Source: Streptomyces sp. ML-6 (lineage in GTDB: Bacteria > Actinomycetota > Actinomycetes > Streptomycetales > Streptomycetaceae). From it: a stretch of DNA of 64,000 bases. The position numbers were made by a program, and so were the translations under genes. Below the pieces are notes generated by a model. It was given only the letters and a program-made list of their open reading frames with translations. It was not told the origin of the DNA and ran no database searches. The stretch spans positions 2,065,001 through 2,129,000 of the forward strand of contig NZ_JAOTIK010000001.1 of NCBI RefSeq assembly GCF_030116705.1, read 5' to 3'. Below, piece by piece: positions 54,270 through 63,066 of this stretch (position 1 is its first letter; each line of letters starts with the position of its first letter).

Positions 54270-55880
54270 TCAGATGTGGCCGGCGCCCGCTCCCGCGGCG
54301 GCGTTCTCGCCGCGCTTGGTGAGGGTGGCGACCACCGCGGCACCCACCGCGACGATGCCGGCGACCGTGAACGCGGTGCTCATGCCCGACACGAAGGTGT
54401 CATGGGCGACGCCCGCGATCTTCTGCGCGATCTCCGGCGGGACCTCGCCGCCCACCGGCGGGATGCCGACCTCGACGGCCGAGGACGCCTGGTCCAGCTG
54501 CTCCGGGCTCAGCGGCGGGAGCTCCGCGTCCTTCCAGTTGCCCTCCAGCTTCGAGTCGACCTGGGAGGCCATGACCGCACCCAGCACCGCCGTACCGAGG
54601 CTGCCGCCGACCTGCATGGCGGCCTGCTGGAGACCGCCCGCGACACCGGAGAGCTCCATCGGGGCGTTGCCGACGATGACCTCGGTGGCGCCGACCATCA
54701 CCGGGGCGAGGCCGAGGCCGAGCAGACCGAACCAGATCGACATGGTCACGGTGCCGGTGCCGATCTCCAGCTGGGACATCCCGAACATGGCGACCGCCGT
54801 GCACACCATGCCGCCGACCAGCGGGACCCGCGGGCCGAACTTGGTGATCATGGCGCCCGCGAGCGGCGAGGCGACGATCATCATGCCGGTCAGCGGCAGC
54901 AGGTGCAGGCCGCTGTCGACGGGGCTCAGCCCGTGCACGTTCTGGAGGTAGAAGGTGACGAAGAACAGCCCGCCCATGAAGGCGAAGGCCATCAGCACCA
55001 TCAGGACCGTGCCCGCGGACAGCGGCACGGAACGGAACATCGCGAGCGGGATCAGCGGCTCCCTGACGTTCTTCTGAGAGAGCGCGAAGACCACGAACAG
55101 GACCAGCGCGCCGCCCAGGAAGCCGATCGTCTTGTAGTCGCCCCAGCCCCACTCGGCGCCCTTGATGAGCGCCCAGATCAGGCAGAACATCGCCTGGGAC
55201 AGCAGCACGATGCCGCCGATGTCGAAGGAGCGCGGCGCGTTCTCGGCGCGGTGGTCGCGGAGGATCACCAGGCCCAGCGCGAGTGCGATCACGCCGACCG
55301 GCACGTTGATGAAGAAGACGGACTGCCAGTTGACGTGCTCGACGAGCACACCGCCGAGGATCGGGCCGCCCGCGGTGGAGGCGCCGATCACCATGCCCCA
55401 GATGCCGATCGCCATGTTCAGCTTCTCGGCCGGGAAGGTGGCGCGCAGCAGGCCCAGCGCGGCGGGCATCAGCAGGGCGCCGAAGAGGCCCTGGAGCACC
55501 CGGAAGACGATCACGAAGGCAACGCTGTCGGAGAGGCCGATGGCCCCCGACGCCACGGCGAAGCCCACGACGCCTATGAGGAAGGTCTGGCGGTGGCCGA
55601 ACCGGTCACCGAGCTTGCCCGCGGTGATCAGGGAGACCGCGAGGGCGAGCATGTACCCGTTGGTGATCCACTGGACGTCGGCGAGCGAGGCCTTCAGGTC
55701 CTGTTGGATGGCGGGATTGGCGATCGCGACGATCGTGCCGTCGAGCGCGACCATCATCACGCCGATGGCCACGGAGAAGAGCGTCAGCCAGGGGTGGCCG
55801 CGCAGCCCCTTGGCAGGTGCGGGATCGACGGAGCCGTTCGGCTCCCGCGACGCCTTTTCGACGGTGGTCTGACTAGTCAT
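54270..55880 (-). CDS. DHA2/EmrB-type MFS multidrug transporter
   Basis: A 536-residue exporter with 14 helices. ATG 55880 is the first start in frame with the family (MTSQTTVEKASREPNG); the ribosome-binding site is weak. Typical motifs: ALDGTIVAIANPAIQQDL, GKLGDRFGHRQTF (motif A), RVLQGLFGALLMPAALGLLR and GPILGGVLVEHVNWQSVFF (motif C). It is divergent from a TetR gene across a perfect TGTCAG/CTGACA palindrome, so the pump is likely repressed until its substrate or an inducer appears. The substrate is unknown. Confidence 0.93.
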   Translation of the reverse strand: MTSQTTVEKASREPNGSVDPAPAKGLRGHPWLTLFSVAIGVMMVALDGTIVAIANPAIQQDLKASLADVQWITNGYMLALAVSLITAGKLGDRFGHRQTFLIGVVGFAVASGAIGLSDSVAFVIVFRVLQGLFGALLMPAALGLLRATFPAEKLNMAIGIWGMVIGASTAGGPILGGVLVEHVNWQSVFFINVPVGVIALALGLVILRDHRAENAPRSFDIGGIVLLSQAMFCLIWALIKGAEWGWGDYKTIGFLGGALVLFVVFALSQKNVREPLIPLAMFRSVPLSAGTVLMVLMAFAFMGGLFFVTFYLQNVHGLSPVDSGLHLLPLTGMMIVASPLAGAMITKFGPRVPLVGGMVCTAVAMFGMSQLEIGTGTVTMSIWFGLLGLGLAPVMVGATEVIVGNAPMELSGVAGGLQQAAMQVGGSLGTAVLGAVMASQVDSKLEGNWKDAELPPLSPEQLDQASSAVEVGIPPVGGEVPPEIAQKIAGVAHDTFVSGMSTAFTVAGIVAVGAAVVATLTKRGENAAAGAGAGHI

Positions 55881-55894
55881 GCCAGGGACATTAG

Positions 55895-55909
55895 TGTCAG
55901 TCGCTGACA
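55895..55909. promoter_or_regulatory. TetR operator in the MFS-TetR intergenic region
   Basis: TGTCAG-TCG-CTGACA is a perfect 6-base inverted repeat 15-29 bases upstream of the MFS start. Related half-sites TTGACA (55911-55916) and AACTGTCA (near 55937) follow. It is the obvious binding site for the adjacent TetR regulator. TTGACA may also be the -35 of the tetR promoter. Confidence 0.68.
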
Positions 55910-55997
55910 GTTGACAAACCAATTCACAAGCAAGTAACTGTCACGTGGCTCACAGATACGCTGAGCAGGACAGAGCAGGAGAAAGAGGACCCTTCAA

Positions 55998-56747
55998 GTG
56001 ATCGCTGGGCAGCAGGCCGCACGCTCGACCGGGCTGCGCGAACGGAAGAAGCGCCGCACCCGGGACGCCCTGCTGCACACCGCCCTCGATCTTTTCACCA
56101 CCCAGGGATACGAGGAGACCACCGTCGACGAGATCGTCGACGCGGTGGAGGTCTCCCAGCGCACCTTCTTCCGCTACTTCGCCAGCAAGGAGGAGGCCGC
56201 CCTCGCCATCCAGGAGATGGTCGAGTCGCGCTTCCTCGAGGAGCTGCACCGGCGCCCCGCCGAGGAGACCCCGTTCGAGGCGTTGCGCGGCGCCGTCCTG
56301 TGCACCTGGAGCAGTATCGGTGAGGCGATCGAGGCGATCGTCCCGGTCGAACTCCACATGCGCACGCACCGGATGATCGAGTCGACGCCCTCGCTGCTCG
56401 CCGCCCATCTGCGGCGGAGCTGCCACATGGAGAACCAGGTGGCGAGGCTGATCGCCCGGCGCGAGGGCCTCGACGTGGACGAGGACCCCCGCCCGCGGGT
56501 CGCCGTGGCCGCGTTCTGCGGGGTGCTGCGGGTGGCCGGGCAGCTCTGGGGGCAGGGCGGGGACGCCGGCCTGGACTCGCTGCGCGCGCTGACCGAGACG
56601 CACCTGGACCAGCTCGGCCCGGCCCTGGCGGGGGACTGGCGGACCGGGGCCGGGGCCGGCGCCGTTCCGGGGGCCCGGGACGGCGGGCAGCCGACGGCGA
56701 CCGGGCAGTGCGCGGTCGCCGACCGTCCGGCGGCCCACGACCGGTAG
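55998..56747 (+). CDS. TetR-family transcriptional regulator
   Basis: A 249-residue repressor. The DNA-binding domain (about 15-65) reads RDALLHTALDLFTTQGYEET and TVDEIVDAVEVSQRTFFRYFASKEE, the classic TetR helix-turn-helix with FFRYF recognition helix end. The ligand domain holds SFDAxx-like helices and ends near residue 205; the last 45 residues are Gly/Ala/Asp low-complexity. GTG 55998 follows AGAGG. It is divergent from the MFS exporter and most likely represses both genes. Confidence 0.92.
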   Translation: MIAGQQAARSTGLRERKKRRTRDALLHTALDLFTTQGYEETTVDEIVDAVEVSQRTFFRYFASKEEAALAIQEMVESRFLEELHRRPAEETPFEALRGAVLCTWSSIGEAIEAIVPVELHMRTHRMIESTPSLLAAHLRRSCHMENQVARLIARREGLDVDEDPRPRVAVAAFCGVLRVAGQLWGQGGDAGLDSLRALTETHLDQLGPALAGDWRTGAGAGAVPGARDGGQPTATGQCAVADRPAAHDR

Positions 56748-57159
56748 CGGACGACGGACGGGCGCCCGGCGGGCGTCCGGCGGCCAGTGATCAGCCTTCG
56801 GTGATCAGCCGTGCGCGCCCAGCCGTCGGCAATCAGTGGCCGGTGGCTCAGCCATCGGGGCAGAGCCGGGGGCGGGCGACAGCCCCCGGCCCGCCACCCC
56901 GCGCCGCCCGCCCGAGGGGCCATGCGCCCCGATGCGCCGTACGCCTGATGTGCCGTACGCCTCACCGCCGCGCCATGACCGAGCTCACAACAGCCGCTCC
57001 CCGGCGGCCACATGCGGCGCCCGGGACGCCCTCCGCGCGCCCCAGCGTGCCCGTGACGACCACCCAGCGTGAGATCATCGCCCCCGAATTCCCCGCACCC
57101 GAGTGATGTGCGTCACCCTGCCCACGACTGCTGACGCGCGTCTCCTAATGTGGGCCTGA
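56748..57159. other. About 400-base gap with no supported gene
   Basis: Contains duplicated GTGATCAGCC (56787-56809), a Gly/Pro/Arg shadow frame, and a 43-codon frame at 56975-57106 without a ribosome-binding site. TAATGT at 57146-57151 fits a -10 element for the next gene. Confidence 0.5.
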
Positions 57160-58371
57160 GTGACTTCCTTCGACTCCTCCCCCACGCTCACCGCCTGGCG
57201 CGCGCTGCTCGCCGTCGCGGTCGTATTCGTGATGCTGGCGACCACCGGCTGGACCGCCGTACGTCATCAACGCTCCGACGAGCCGCGCGAGATCGCGCTC
57301 GCCTCCTGGGCGCGGGGCAAGGTGGCGGGTCGCGCGCTGCCGGGCGTCGATGCCCCGCCGCACCGGCTGGCCCGCTTCTTCGCCTCGCTCACGGCCGCGC
57401 AACGCACCGGACTGGCCGACAGATACCCCTTGGTCGTGGGAAACCTGAACGGTGCCCCGGTCACGCTGCGCTACCGGGCCAACCGGCTGGCGCTGATGCA
57501 GGCGCGGAAGGTCGAACAGCGGCGCACGCACGACGTCCGACTCTCCCCCGAGGGACGCGCGGAGGCACTCCGCCGGGCGCACCGCTTCGCCTCGATGCTC
57601 TCCCGGGGCCGGCACTTCCTCGCCTTCGACCCGTCCGGAAGGGGCCGTGCCGCCGAGGTGTTCGGCGATCTCGACCGGGCCGAGCGGGTCTCCGTGATCG
57701 TCCCCGGCGTCGACACCGGCCTGCTCACGCTGGAACGGTCCGCGCCGAGGACGCACGCCGCGCCGGTCGGCATGGCGAAGTCGCTGTACGCGGCCGAGCG
57801 CGCCGAGCGCCCCGGCGTCCGTACCGCCGTGATCGCCTGGGCCGACTACACCACCCCCGCCGGCATCGGGGTGGACGCGGCCCTGGGCAACCTCGCCGCG
57901 CGCGGGGCGGTGCGGTTGAACGCGCTGATGGACGCCCTGCCCGGCAACGCCCCGGTCTCGCTGTTCTGCCACAGCTACGGCTCGGTGGTGTGCGGGGTCG
58001 CCGCGCGCGAACTGCCCTCCAGGGTCGGCGACATAGCGGTGGCGGGCAGCCCCGGCATGCGGGTGGAGAACGCCCGTGAGCTGCGCACCGACGCCCGGGT
58101 GTGGGCGATGCGGGACCGCGGCGACTGGATCGAGGACGTGCCGAACCTGCGGCTCGGCATCCTGGGGCACGGCGCCGACCCGGTCGACCCGGGCTTCGGC
58201 GCGCGCGTCGTCTCGGCGGGCGACGCGATCGGGCACAGCGGCTATTTCGAGCCGGGAACCGAGAGTCTCGACAACTTCGCCGCGATCGGTGTGGGGGCCT
58301 ACGAATCGGTGAGCTGCGCGGAGTCCGACGACAACTGCCGGGAACGAATCGCCGGATCCCAGGACATCTGA
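57160..58371 (+). CDS. DUF1023 alpha/beta hydrolase, membrane-anchored (first copy)
   Basis: A 403-residue protein with an N-terminal helix (ALLAVAVVFVMLATTGW) as signal or anchor. The hydrolase core of DUF1023 shows RYPLVVGNLNGAPVTLRYRAN, ILAFDPSGRG-type strand (HFLAFDPSGRGRAAEVFGD), VIAWADYTTPAGIG and the nucleophile elbow FCHSYGSVVCG. C-terminal GHSGYFEPGTESLDN supplies the His. GTG 57160 lies nine bases after TAATGT and has no ribosome-binding site, suggesting a leaderless message. A second copy lies 3.6 kb downstream. Natural substrate unknown. Confidence 0.88.
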   Translation: MTSFDSSPTLTAWRALLAVAVVFVMLATTGWTAVRHQRSDEPREIALASWARGKVAGRALPGVDAPPHRLARFFASLTAAQRTGLADRYPLVVGNLNGAPVTLRYRANRLALMQARKVEQRRTHDVRLSPEGRAEALRRAHRFASMLSRGRHFLAFDPSGRGRAAEVFGDLDRAERVSVIVPGVDTGLLTLERSAPRTHAAPVGMAKSLYAAERAERPGVRTAVIAWADYTTPAGIGVDAALGNLAARGAVRLNALMDALPGNAPVSLFCHSYGSVVCGVAARELPSRVGDIAVAGSPGMRVENARELRTDARVWAMRDRGDWIEDVPNLRLGILGHGADPVDPGFGARVVSAGDAIGHSGYFEPGTESLDNFAAIGVGAYESVSCAESDDNCRERIAGSQDI

Positions 58372-58457
58372 CGGTCGCGGTGTACCGCAACCGTCCTGCA
58401 CATCATGGTCTGCTCCGAAAGGGGACGAGTGAACAAGTGCCGCCTACGATGAGGCAC

Positions 58458-59444
58458 ATGGGTGATGTGCTGGCCGGAATTCAGGCCACCTGGGAGTTCG
58501 ACGCCGACTCCGTGCTCATCCGCTTCGAACGGGGGATCCGCACGCCGAAGCTCTTCCAGAGCCTGCGTGAACGTCGTGTTCCGCACGCGGCGCTGTCATC
58601 GGTGACGCTGACCCCCGGCAAGCGGGGCACGGTGATCCTGCGCGCCGTGCCGAGGCCCGGTGCCGATCCGCTGATGGAGGCCGCCGCCGGGCAGCTCAAG
58701 GACAGCTGCGATCCGTACCGGCTGGTGCTTCCCGCCGAGCGCGAGACGCCGGCGGAGTACTACGCGGACGCGTTGCGCTCCGTACTGGGCGCGGACGCGG
58801 CGGAGCCCGCCGAACGGTTCCTGGTCGCGGCCCCCGAGGCACCGATGCAGTTCAAGGCGTACGACGGACGGGCCGGCTTCGACGGGCAGCGGGTCTCCTT
58901 CCGCTGGTTCTGGACGGGTGCTTCCACGGCGAAGTGGAAGGCCGGCGACCAGACGTTCGGCGTGACGGAGCTGAGCGGGGTCGAGTGGCGCTCGCCCGAG
59001 GGGCTCGAGGGCTATCTGCGTCTGATCCCGAGGGGCTCGGAGTGCCTGCCGCCGGAGGGCCGCGCCAGTACCGGCATGGGCCTGGAACCGGACACGGCCG
59101 GCCTGGGCGCGGCGCCGGGACCGGACGGCGCGGGTCCGGGGCTGCGGGGCCCGCAGTCGATGTCGCCCCGCCCCACGCGGCCGGACCAGGACCCGGCCGC
59201 GGTGGTCTTCGGCCTCGGCTACGGCCCGGTGCACGAGTCGCTGCCGTTCGCCGCGGCCGTGCTGGAAGCCGTGCGCAGAAACCATTCGGCCGCCGCCCCG
59301 GCCACCGTCCTGGCAGGTGCGGTACGGCGCGACCCCTCGGACATCGCGGACCGCATCCGGCACCTCGGGGAGCTGCACCGGGCGGGTCTGGTGACGGACG
59401 ACGAGTTCAGCGCCAAGAAGGCCCAGCTGCTCGCCGAGCTGTAG
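58458..59444 (+). CDS. DUF4429/SHOCT protein
   Basis: A 328-residue cytoplasmic protein. Two copies of a PH-like DUF4429 domain are seen: ATWEFDADSVLIRFERG near the N-terminus and FKAYDGRAGFDGQRVSFRW from about 138. The C-terminal 40 residues are a SHOCT helix pair (DIADRIRHLGELHRAGLVTDDEFSAKK, given in part). ATG 58458 is seven bases after TACGAT and three after GAGG; ATG 58449 is also possible. Such proteins are thought to bind membranes or partners, but no function is proven. Confidence 0.87.
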   Translation: MGDVLAGIQATWEFDADSVLIRFERGIRTPKLFQSLRERRVPHAALSSVTLTPGKRGTVILRAVPRPGADPLMEAAAGQLKDSCDPYRLVLPAERETPAEYYADALRSVLGADAAEPAERFLVAAPEAPMQFKAYDGRAGFDGQRVSFRWFWTGASTAKWKAGDQTFGVTELSGVEWRSPEGLEGYLRLIPRGSECLPPEGRASTGMGLEPDTAGLGAAPGPDGAGPGLRGPQSMSPRPTRPDQDPAAVVFGLGYGPVHESLPFAAAVLEAVRRNHSAAAPATVLAGAVRRDPSDIADRIRHLGELHRAGLVTDDEFSAKKAQLLAEL

Positions 59445-59445
59445 G

Positions 59446-59563
59446 ACCGAGGGCTTCCCGCACCGAGGGCTTCCGGTGCCGGGAGGTCACGGGTGCCCGA
59501 CGGGAGGTCACGCCCCCGGCCCCAGGAGGTCACCGGTCCCCGACGGGAGGTCATGCCCCCAGC
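59446..59563. repeat. 43-bp tandem repeat and ACCGAGGGCTTCC pair
   Basis: Imperfect 43-base units at 59478-59520 and 59521-59563 each contain two GGGAGGTCA-like boxes; ACCGAGGGCTTCC occurs twice at 59447-59475. They fill the gap before the histidine kinase gene. Confidence 0.8.
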
Positions 59564-59665
59564 ACCGGAAGGTCCCGGCCCGGCCGGTCGGCCGGTAGTA
59601 CCCCCGTACGAGAAGCCGCGGCGAACCGGAACCCTGGTATGACGCCACCGGGCCGGTCCGCTGCC

Positions 59666-59681
59666 TAGGCTGCTGCGGCCA
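59666..59681 (+). promoter_or_regulatory. -10 element of a probable leaderless transcript for the histidine kinase
   Basis: TAGGCT at 59666-59671, a common Streptomyces -10 form, lies ten bases before the kinase ATG with no ribosome-binding site between. Transcription would start at or next to the A of ATG. A clear -35 is not seen. Confidence 0.45.
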
Positions 59682-61027
59682 TGACCACTTCCCCCTCCCC
59701 CGCCCCGGCCGAGGCGTCGCCGCGCCCGCAGCCCGCCGCCGACGGCCTGGTGAGCGCCGCCCGCCGCAATCTGCGCGAGATCGCCCACGGCCTGTGCCAC
59801 CCGTCCCACCCCCCGGTCCCGCCGCTCGCGAACGCGGCCAAACGGTGGCGGAGGCTGCTGCCGTACGTGGTCGTCATCGCCCTCACGGCGCTCTTCCTGC
59901 CGGTCACGCTCAACGTGCTGACCAACGAGTACGGGATGAACGACACGCTGGCGGGCCTGCTGGCCGTCGCCCAGGCGGCGCCGCTGCTGATGCTGGCGCA
60001 CCGCCCGTTGCAGGCGTGGTGGATCGTCTTCCCCGCCGACGTCCTGGGGGCCCTGGTGCTGCTCGAGTACCCGGACCCGCCGCAGGGCATCTGGCCGTGG
60101 CCCCCGCCCACGCTGATCTCCTACTGCTTCGTGATGCTGGCGGTGGCCCTGCGCGAGACCCGGCGGACCGCGGTCTCCGTCTGGGCGCTGACCGCCACGA
60201 CGAGCCTGGTCCTGCACCTGGCCGCCACGACCCGCAGCAACGGCACCTCGGCGCTGCTCCCGGCGATCGGCGCACTGCTCATGGTGATCGGCGCGGTGAT
60301 CCGGGAGCGGGGCGACGCCCAGCGCCGGCTCGCCGAGCAGGAGACCATCAGCGAGGCCGAGCGGGCGCAGCGCACGCTGCTGGAGGAACGCGCCAGGATC
60401 GCCCGTGAGCTGCACGACGTGGTCGCGCACCACATGTCCGTGATCACGGTCCAGGCCGACTCCGCGCCCTACCGGATCGACGGGCTGCCCGAGAAGGCGC
60501 GCGAGGAGTTCGAGGCGATCGCGGCGAGCGCGCGGGAGTCGCTCACGGAGATGCGGCGGCTGCTGACGGTGCTGCGCAACGACGGCACGGAGGGCGAGCG
60601 GGCGCCGCAGCCGGGGCTCGACCGGCTCCAGCAGTTGGTGGAGGCGACGGTACGGGCCGGGCTGCCGGCCGAACTGTCGCTGCCCGCCCGGCTGCCGGAC
60701 GTACCGCAGACGGTGGACGTGTCGGCGTACCGGATCGTGCAGGAGGCGCTGGCCAACGTGGTCCGGCACGCGCCCGGCGCGCTGACCCGGGTGTCGGTCG
60801 CGTCCGACGGCGCGCATCTGACCGTCCTGGTGGTCAACGACCGGGCGGTGGGCCCGGTTTCGCCGCTGGAGACGACCGGGACGGGGCACGGTCTGGTCGG
60901 CATGCGGGAACGCGTACGGTTGACGGGCGGCACGCTGGACACCGGACCGCTGCCCGACGGCGGCTTCCGGGTGGCGGCAAGGCTGCCCCTGACCCCTGTG
61001 ACGTCCCAGGCCCCGGAGGACTCTTGA
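59681..61027 (+). CDS. NarL-type sensor histidine kinase (HisKA_3)
   Basis: A 448-residue membrane kinase. Pro/Ala-rich N-terminus, then about five helices between 60 and 207, a cytoplasmic coiled segment, the dimerisation domain with phospho-acceptor His245 in RIARELHDVVAHHMSVI, and a HATPase_c domain (YRIVQEALANVVRHAPGA N-box, GTGHGLVGMRERV G-box). It autophosphorylates and hands the phosphate to the response regulator that overlaps its stop codon by TTGA. The signal is not known. Confidence 0.94.
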   Translation: MTTSPSPAPAEASPRPQPAADGLVSAARRNLREIAHGLCHPSHPPVPPLANAAKRWRRLLPYVVVIALTALFLPVTLNVLTNEYGMNDTLAGLLAVAQAAPLLMLAHRPLQAWWIVFPADVLGALVLLEYPDPPQGIWPWPPPTLISYCFVMLAVALRETRRTAVSVWALTATTSLVLHLAATTRSNGTSALLPAIGALLMVIGAVIRERGDAQRRLAEQETISEAERAQRTLLEERARIARELHDVVAHHMSVITVQADSAPYRIDGLPEKAREEFEAIAASARESLTEMRRLLTVLRNDGTEGERAPQPGLDRLQQLVEATVRAGLPAELSLPARLPDVPQTVDVSAYRIVQEALANVVRHAPGALTRVSVASDGAHLTVLVVNDRAVGPVSPLETTGTGHGLVGMRERVRLTGGTLDTGPLPDGGFRVAARLPLTPVTSQAPEDS

Positions 61028-61707
61028 CCATTCGCGTGATCATCGTCGACGACCAGGCCATGGTGCGGGCGGGGTTCGCGGCGCTGCTCTCGGCACAGAG
61101 CGACATCGACGTGGTCGGTGAGGCCCCGGACGGCCGCCGGGGCATCGACGTCAGCCGGACCGCCCTGCCGGACGTGGTCCTGATGGACGTCCGGATGCCC
61201 GAGATGGACGGTCTGGCGGCGGCCCGCGAGCTGCTGAACCCGCCGGCGGGGGTGACGCACCGGCCGAAGGTCCTGATGCTGACCACGTTCGACGTGGACG
61301 ACTACGTGTACGAGGCGCTGCGCGCCGGGGCGTCCGGCTTCCTGCTGAAGGACGCGCCGCCCGCGGACCTGATCTCGGCGGTGCGGGTGGTCGCGGCGGG
61401 CGAGGCGCTGCTCGCCCCGTCCGTGACCCGTCGTCTGATCGCGGACTTCGCCCGGCAGGGGCCCACCGGCGTCACCCGGAGCGGGCACGCGCTGCGGCTG
61501 AACGGGCTGACCCCGCGCGAGTCGGAGGTGCTGGAGCTGATCGCGCGGGGCCTGTCCAACCAGGAGATAGCGGGGAAGCTGGTGCTGGCCGAGCAGACCG
61601 TGAAGACCCACATCGGACGGGTGCTGGCCAAGCTGGACCTGCGGGACCGGGCGCAGGCGGTGATCTTCGCGTACGAGTCGGGAGTGGTGGTGCCGGGCGA
61701 GGCGTAG
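61024..61707 (+). CDS. NarL/LuxR-type response regulator
   Basis: A 227-residue regulator starting at TTG 61024, six bases after GGAGG and overlapping the kinase stop. Receiver domain: acidic pair DD9-10, phospho-acceptor Asp55 in VVLMDVRMPEMDG, Thr/Lys in MLTTFD and FLLKDAP. DNA-binding LuxR helix-turn-helix from about 160: LTPRESEVLELIARGLSNQE and QTVKTHIGRVLAKL. With the kinase it forms a complete two-component system. Its targets are unknown; the flanking DUF1023 and DUF4429 genes are natural candidates. Confidence 0.95.
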   Translation: MTIRVIIVDDQAMVRAGFAALLSAQSDIDVVGEAPDGRRGIDVSRTALPDVVLMDVRMPEMDGLAAARELLNPPAGVTHRPKVLMLTTFDVDDYVYEALRAGASGFLLKDAPPADLISAVRVVAAGEALLAPSVTRRLIADFARQGPTGVTRSGHALRLNGLTPRESEVLELIARGLSNQEIAGKLVLAEQTVKTHIGRVLAKLDLRDRAQAVIFAYESGVVVPGEA

Positions 61708-61956
61708 GGCCTTTCGCCCGGGACATACCGGTACGGGTCGTTCCGGGCGGGGCGCGGACCCCGGACGCCCGGACGCCTCCTGGTCCGTCCCGGTCCTGTG
61801 CTCCCGTGCCCTCCGGGTCGGCCTTGTAACACCCAGGTAGCACTTCGCACTTGGCTCCCCGGTGTGACGCCTCCGACCCCGCCGGCCTCCTAGTTTTCTC
61901 TCCGTCACGCCAGTGCGGCGTGCGGGAGTCCGGGTGGGCCGGAGGGGGAGAACGGG

Positions 61957-63000
61957 ATGCGCCGTTACGCGAGGACCCTGATCACGATCGCGCTGGCGAT
62001 CACCATCGTGACAGGTACGGCCGGCTGGGCGTCCGGGAACGTGCAGCAGGCCGTGACCGGGCCGCCGCCCGGCACCGCCGCCTGGCGTGCGGACCGGCTG
62101 CCGGGCCTCCTGCTGCCCGACCCGGAACGGGCCACACCGGCCGAAGTGAGCGATTTCTTCCGGCGGTTGACTGCGGATCAGCAGCAGACCCTGGTGACGC
62201 GGCATCCGCTCGTCGTGGGCAATCTGGACGGGGTTCCGGTACGGCTGCGCTACCGGGCCAACGCCCTTTCCCTGCGCGCCGATCACGATCCCCGGTACGC
62301 GCGACTCGCCGCGCCGGGCCGGCAGATCCTGGCCTTCGACCCGCGCGGCCGCGGCCAGGTCGCCGAGGTGTTCGGGGACCTGGGCACCGCGCGCCATGTC
62401 GCGGTCGTGGTGCCGGGCTCGGACATCGACGCCGGGACCTTCGACCGTACGAACGACGTGTACGGCACCCCGGCCGGCATGGCGAAGTCGCTGCACGCCC
62501 GGACCGGGCCCGGCAGCGCCGTCGTCGCCTGGGCCGGGTACACCACCCCGGTGGGGCTCGGCATCGACGCCGCGACGGGCTCGCTCGCCGAGGCGGGGGC
62601 CGACCGGCTGACCCGATTCACGGACGGCCTCGCGGCCGAGGGGGTGTCCGAGCCCGCCGTGTTCTGCCACAGCTACGGCTCCGTCGTGTGCGGGCTCGCC
62701 GCCTCCCGGCTGCGGGCCAGGGACCTGGTCGTGCTCGGCTCGCCCGGGATGCGCGCGGACGATGTCGCCGCCCTGCACACCGACGCCCGGGTCTGGGCCG
62801 CGAAGGACGCCACGGACTGGATCGACGACGTGCCGAACGTCGAGGTGGCGGGGGTCGGCCACGGGCCCGACCCGGCCGCCCCGGAGTTCGGCGCGCGGCA
62901 CGTCCCGGCCGACGACGCCCGCGGGCACACCGGCTACTTCGCCCCGGGCACGGACTCGCTCCGCGCCTTCGCCGCGATCACCGAGGAGAAGGCGCGGTGA
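61957..63000 (+). CDS. DUF1023 alpha/beta hydrolase, secreted (second copy)
   Basis: A 347-residue protein with a signal peptide (RTLITIALAITIVTGTAGWA). It matches the copy at 57160 through LVVGNLDGVPVRLRYRANAL, ILAFDPRGRGQVAEVFGDLG, VVAWAGYTTPVGLGIDAATG and FCHSYGSVVCGLAA with the nucleophile Ser, and GHTGYFAPGTDSLR. It lacks the linker present in the first copy. GGAGGGGGAG is well placed before ATG 61957. The 249-base gap upstream holds GTAGCACTTCGCAC and TAGTTT promoter-like sequence. Exported hydrolase of unknown substrate. Confidence 0.9.
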   Translation: MRRYARTLITIALAITIVTGTAGWASGNVQQAVTGPPPGTAAWRADRLPGLLLPDPERATPAEVSDFFRRLTADQQQTLVTRHPLVVGNLDGVPVRLRYRANALSLRADHDPRYARLAAPGRQILAFDPRGRGQVAEVFGDLGTARHVAVVVPGSDIDAGTFDRTNDVYGTPAGMAKSLHARTGPGSAVVAWAGYTTPVGLGIDAATGSLAEAGADRLTRFTDGLAAEGVSEPAVFCHSYGSVVCGLAASRLRARDLVVLGSPGMRADDVAALHTDARVWAAKDATDWIDDVPNVEVAGVGHGPDPAAPEFGARHVPADDARGHTGYFAPGTDSLRAFAAITEEKAR

Positions 63001-63026
63001 GCCCGGGGCGGCGGCACGGACGACAG

Positions 63027-63055
63027 GGCCGGAGCGCCCGGCACCGCTCCCGGCC
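63027..63055. terminator. Hairpin between convergent genes
   Basis: GGCCGGAGCG and CGCTCCCGGCC pair with one bulged C around an eight-base loop, between the DUF1023 and aldo/keto reductase genes. Confidence 0.5.
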
Positions 63056-63066
63056 CGACCTCTCGG

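Noticed and set aside
56975..57106. 43-codon frame MTELTTAAPRRP... ending APEFPAPE, considered as a small peptide precursor
   Set aside because: No ribosome-binding site and no modification or export genes nearby; kept only as a note.
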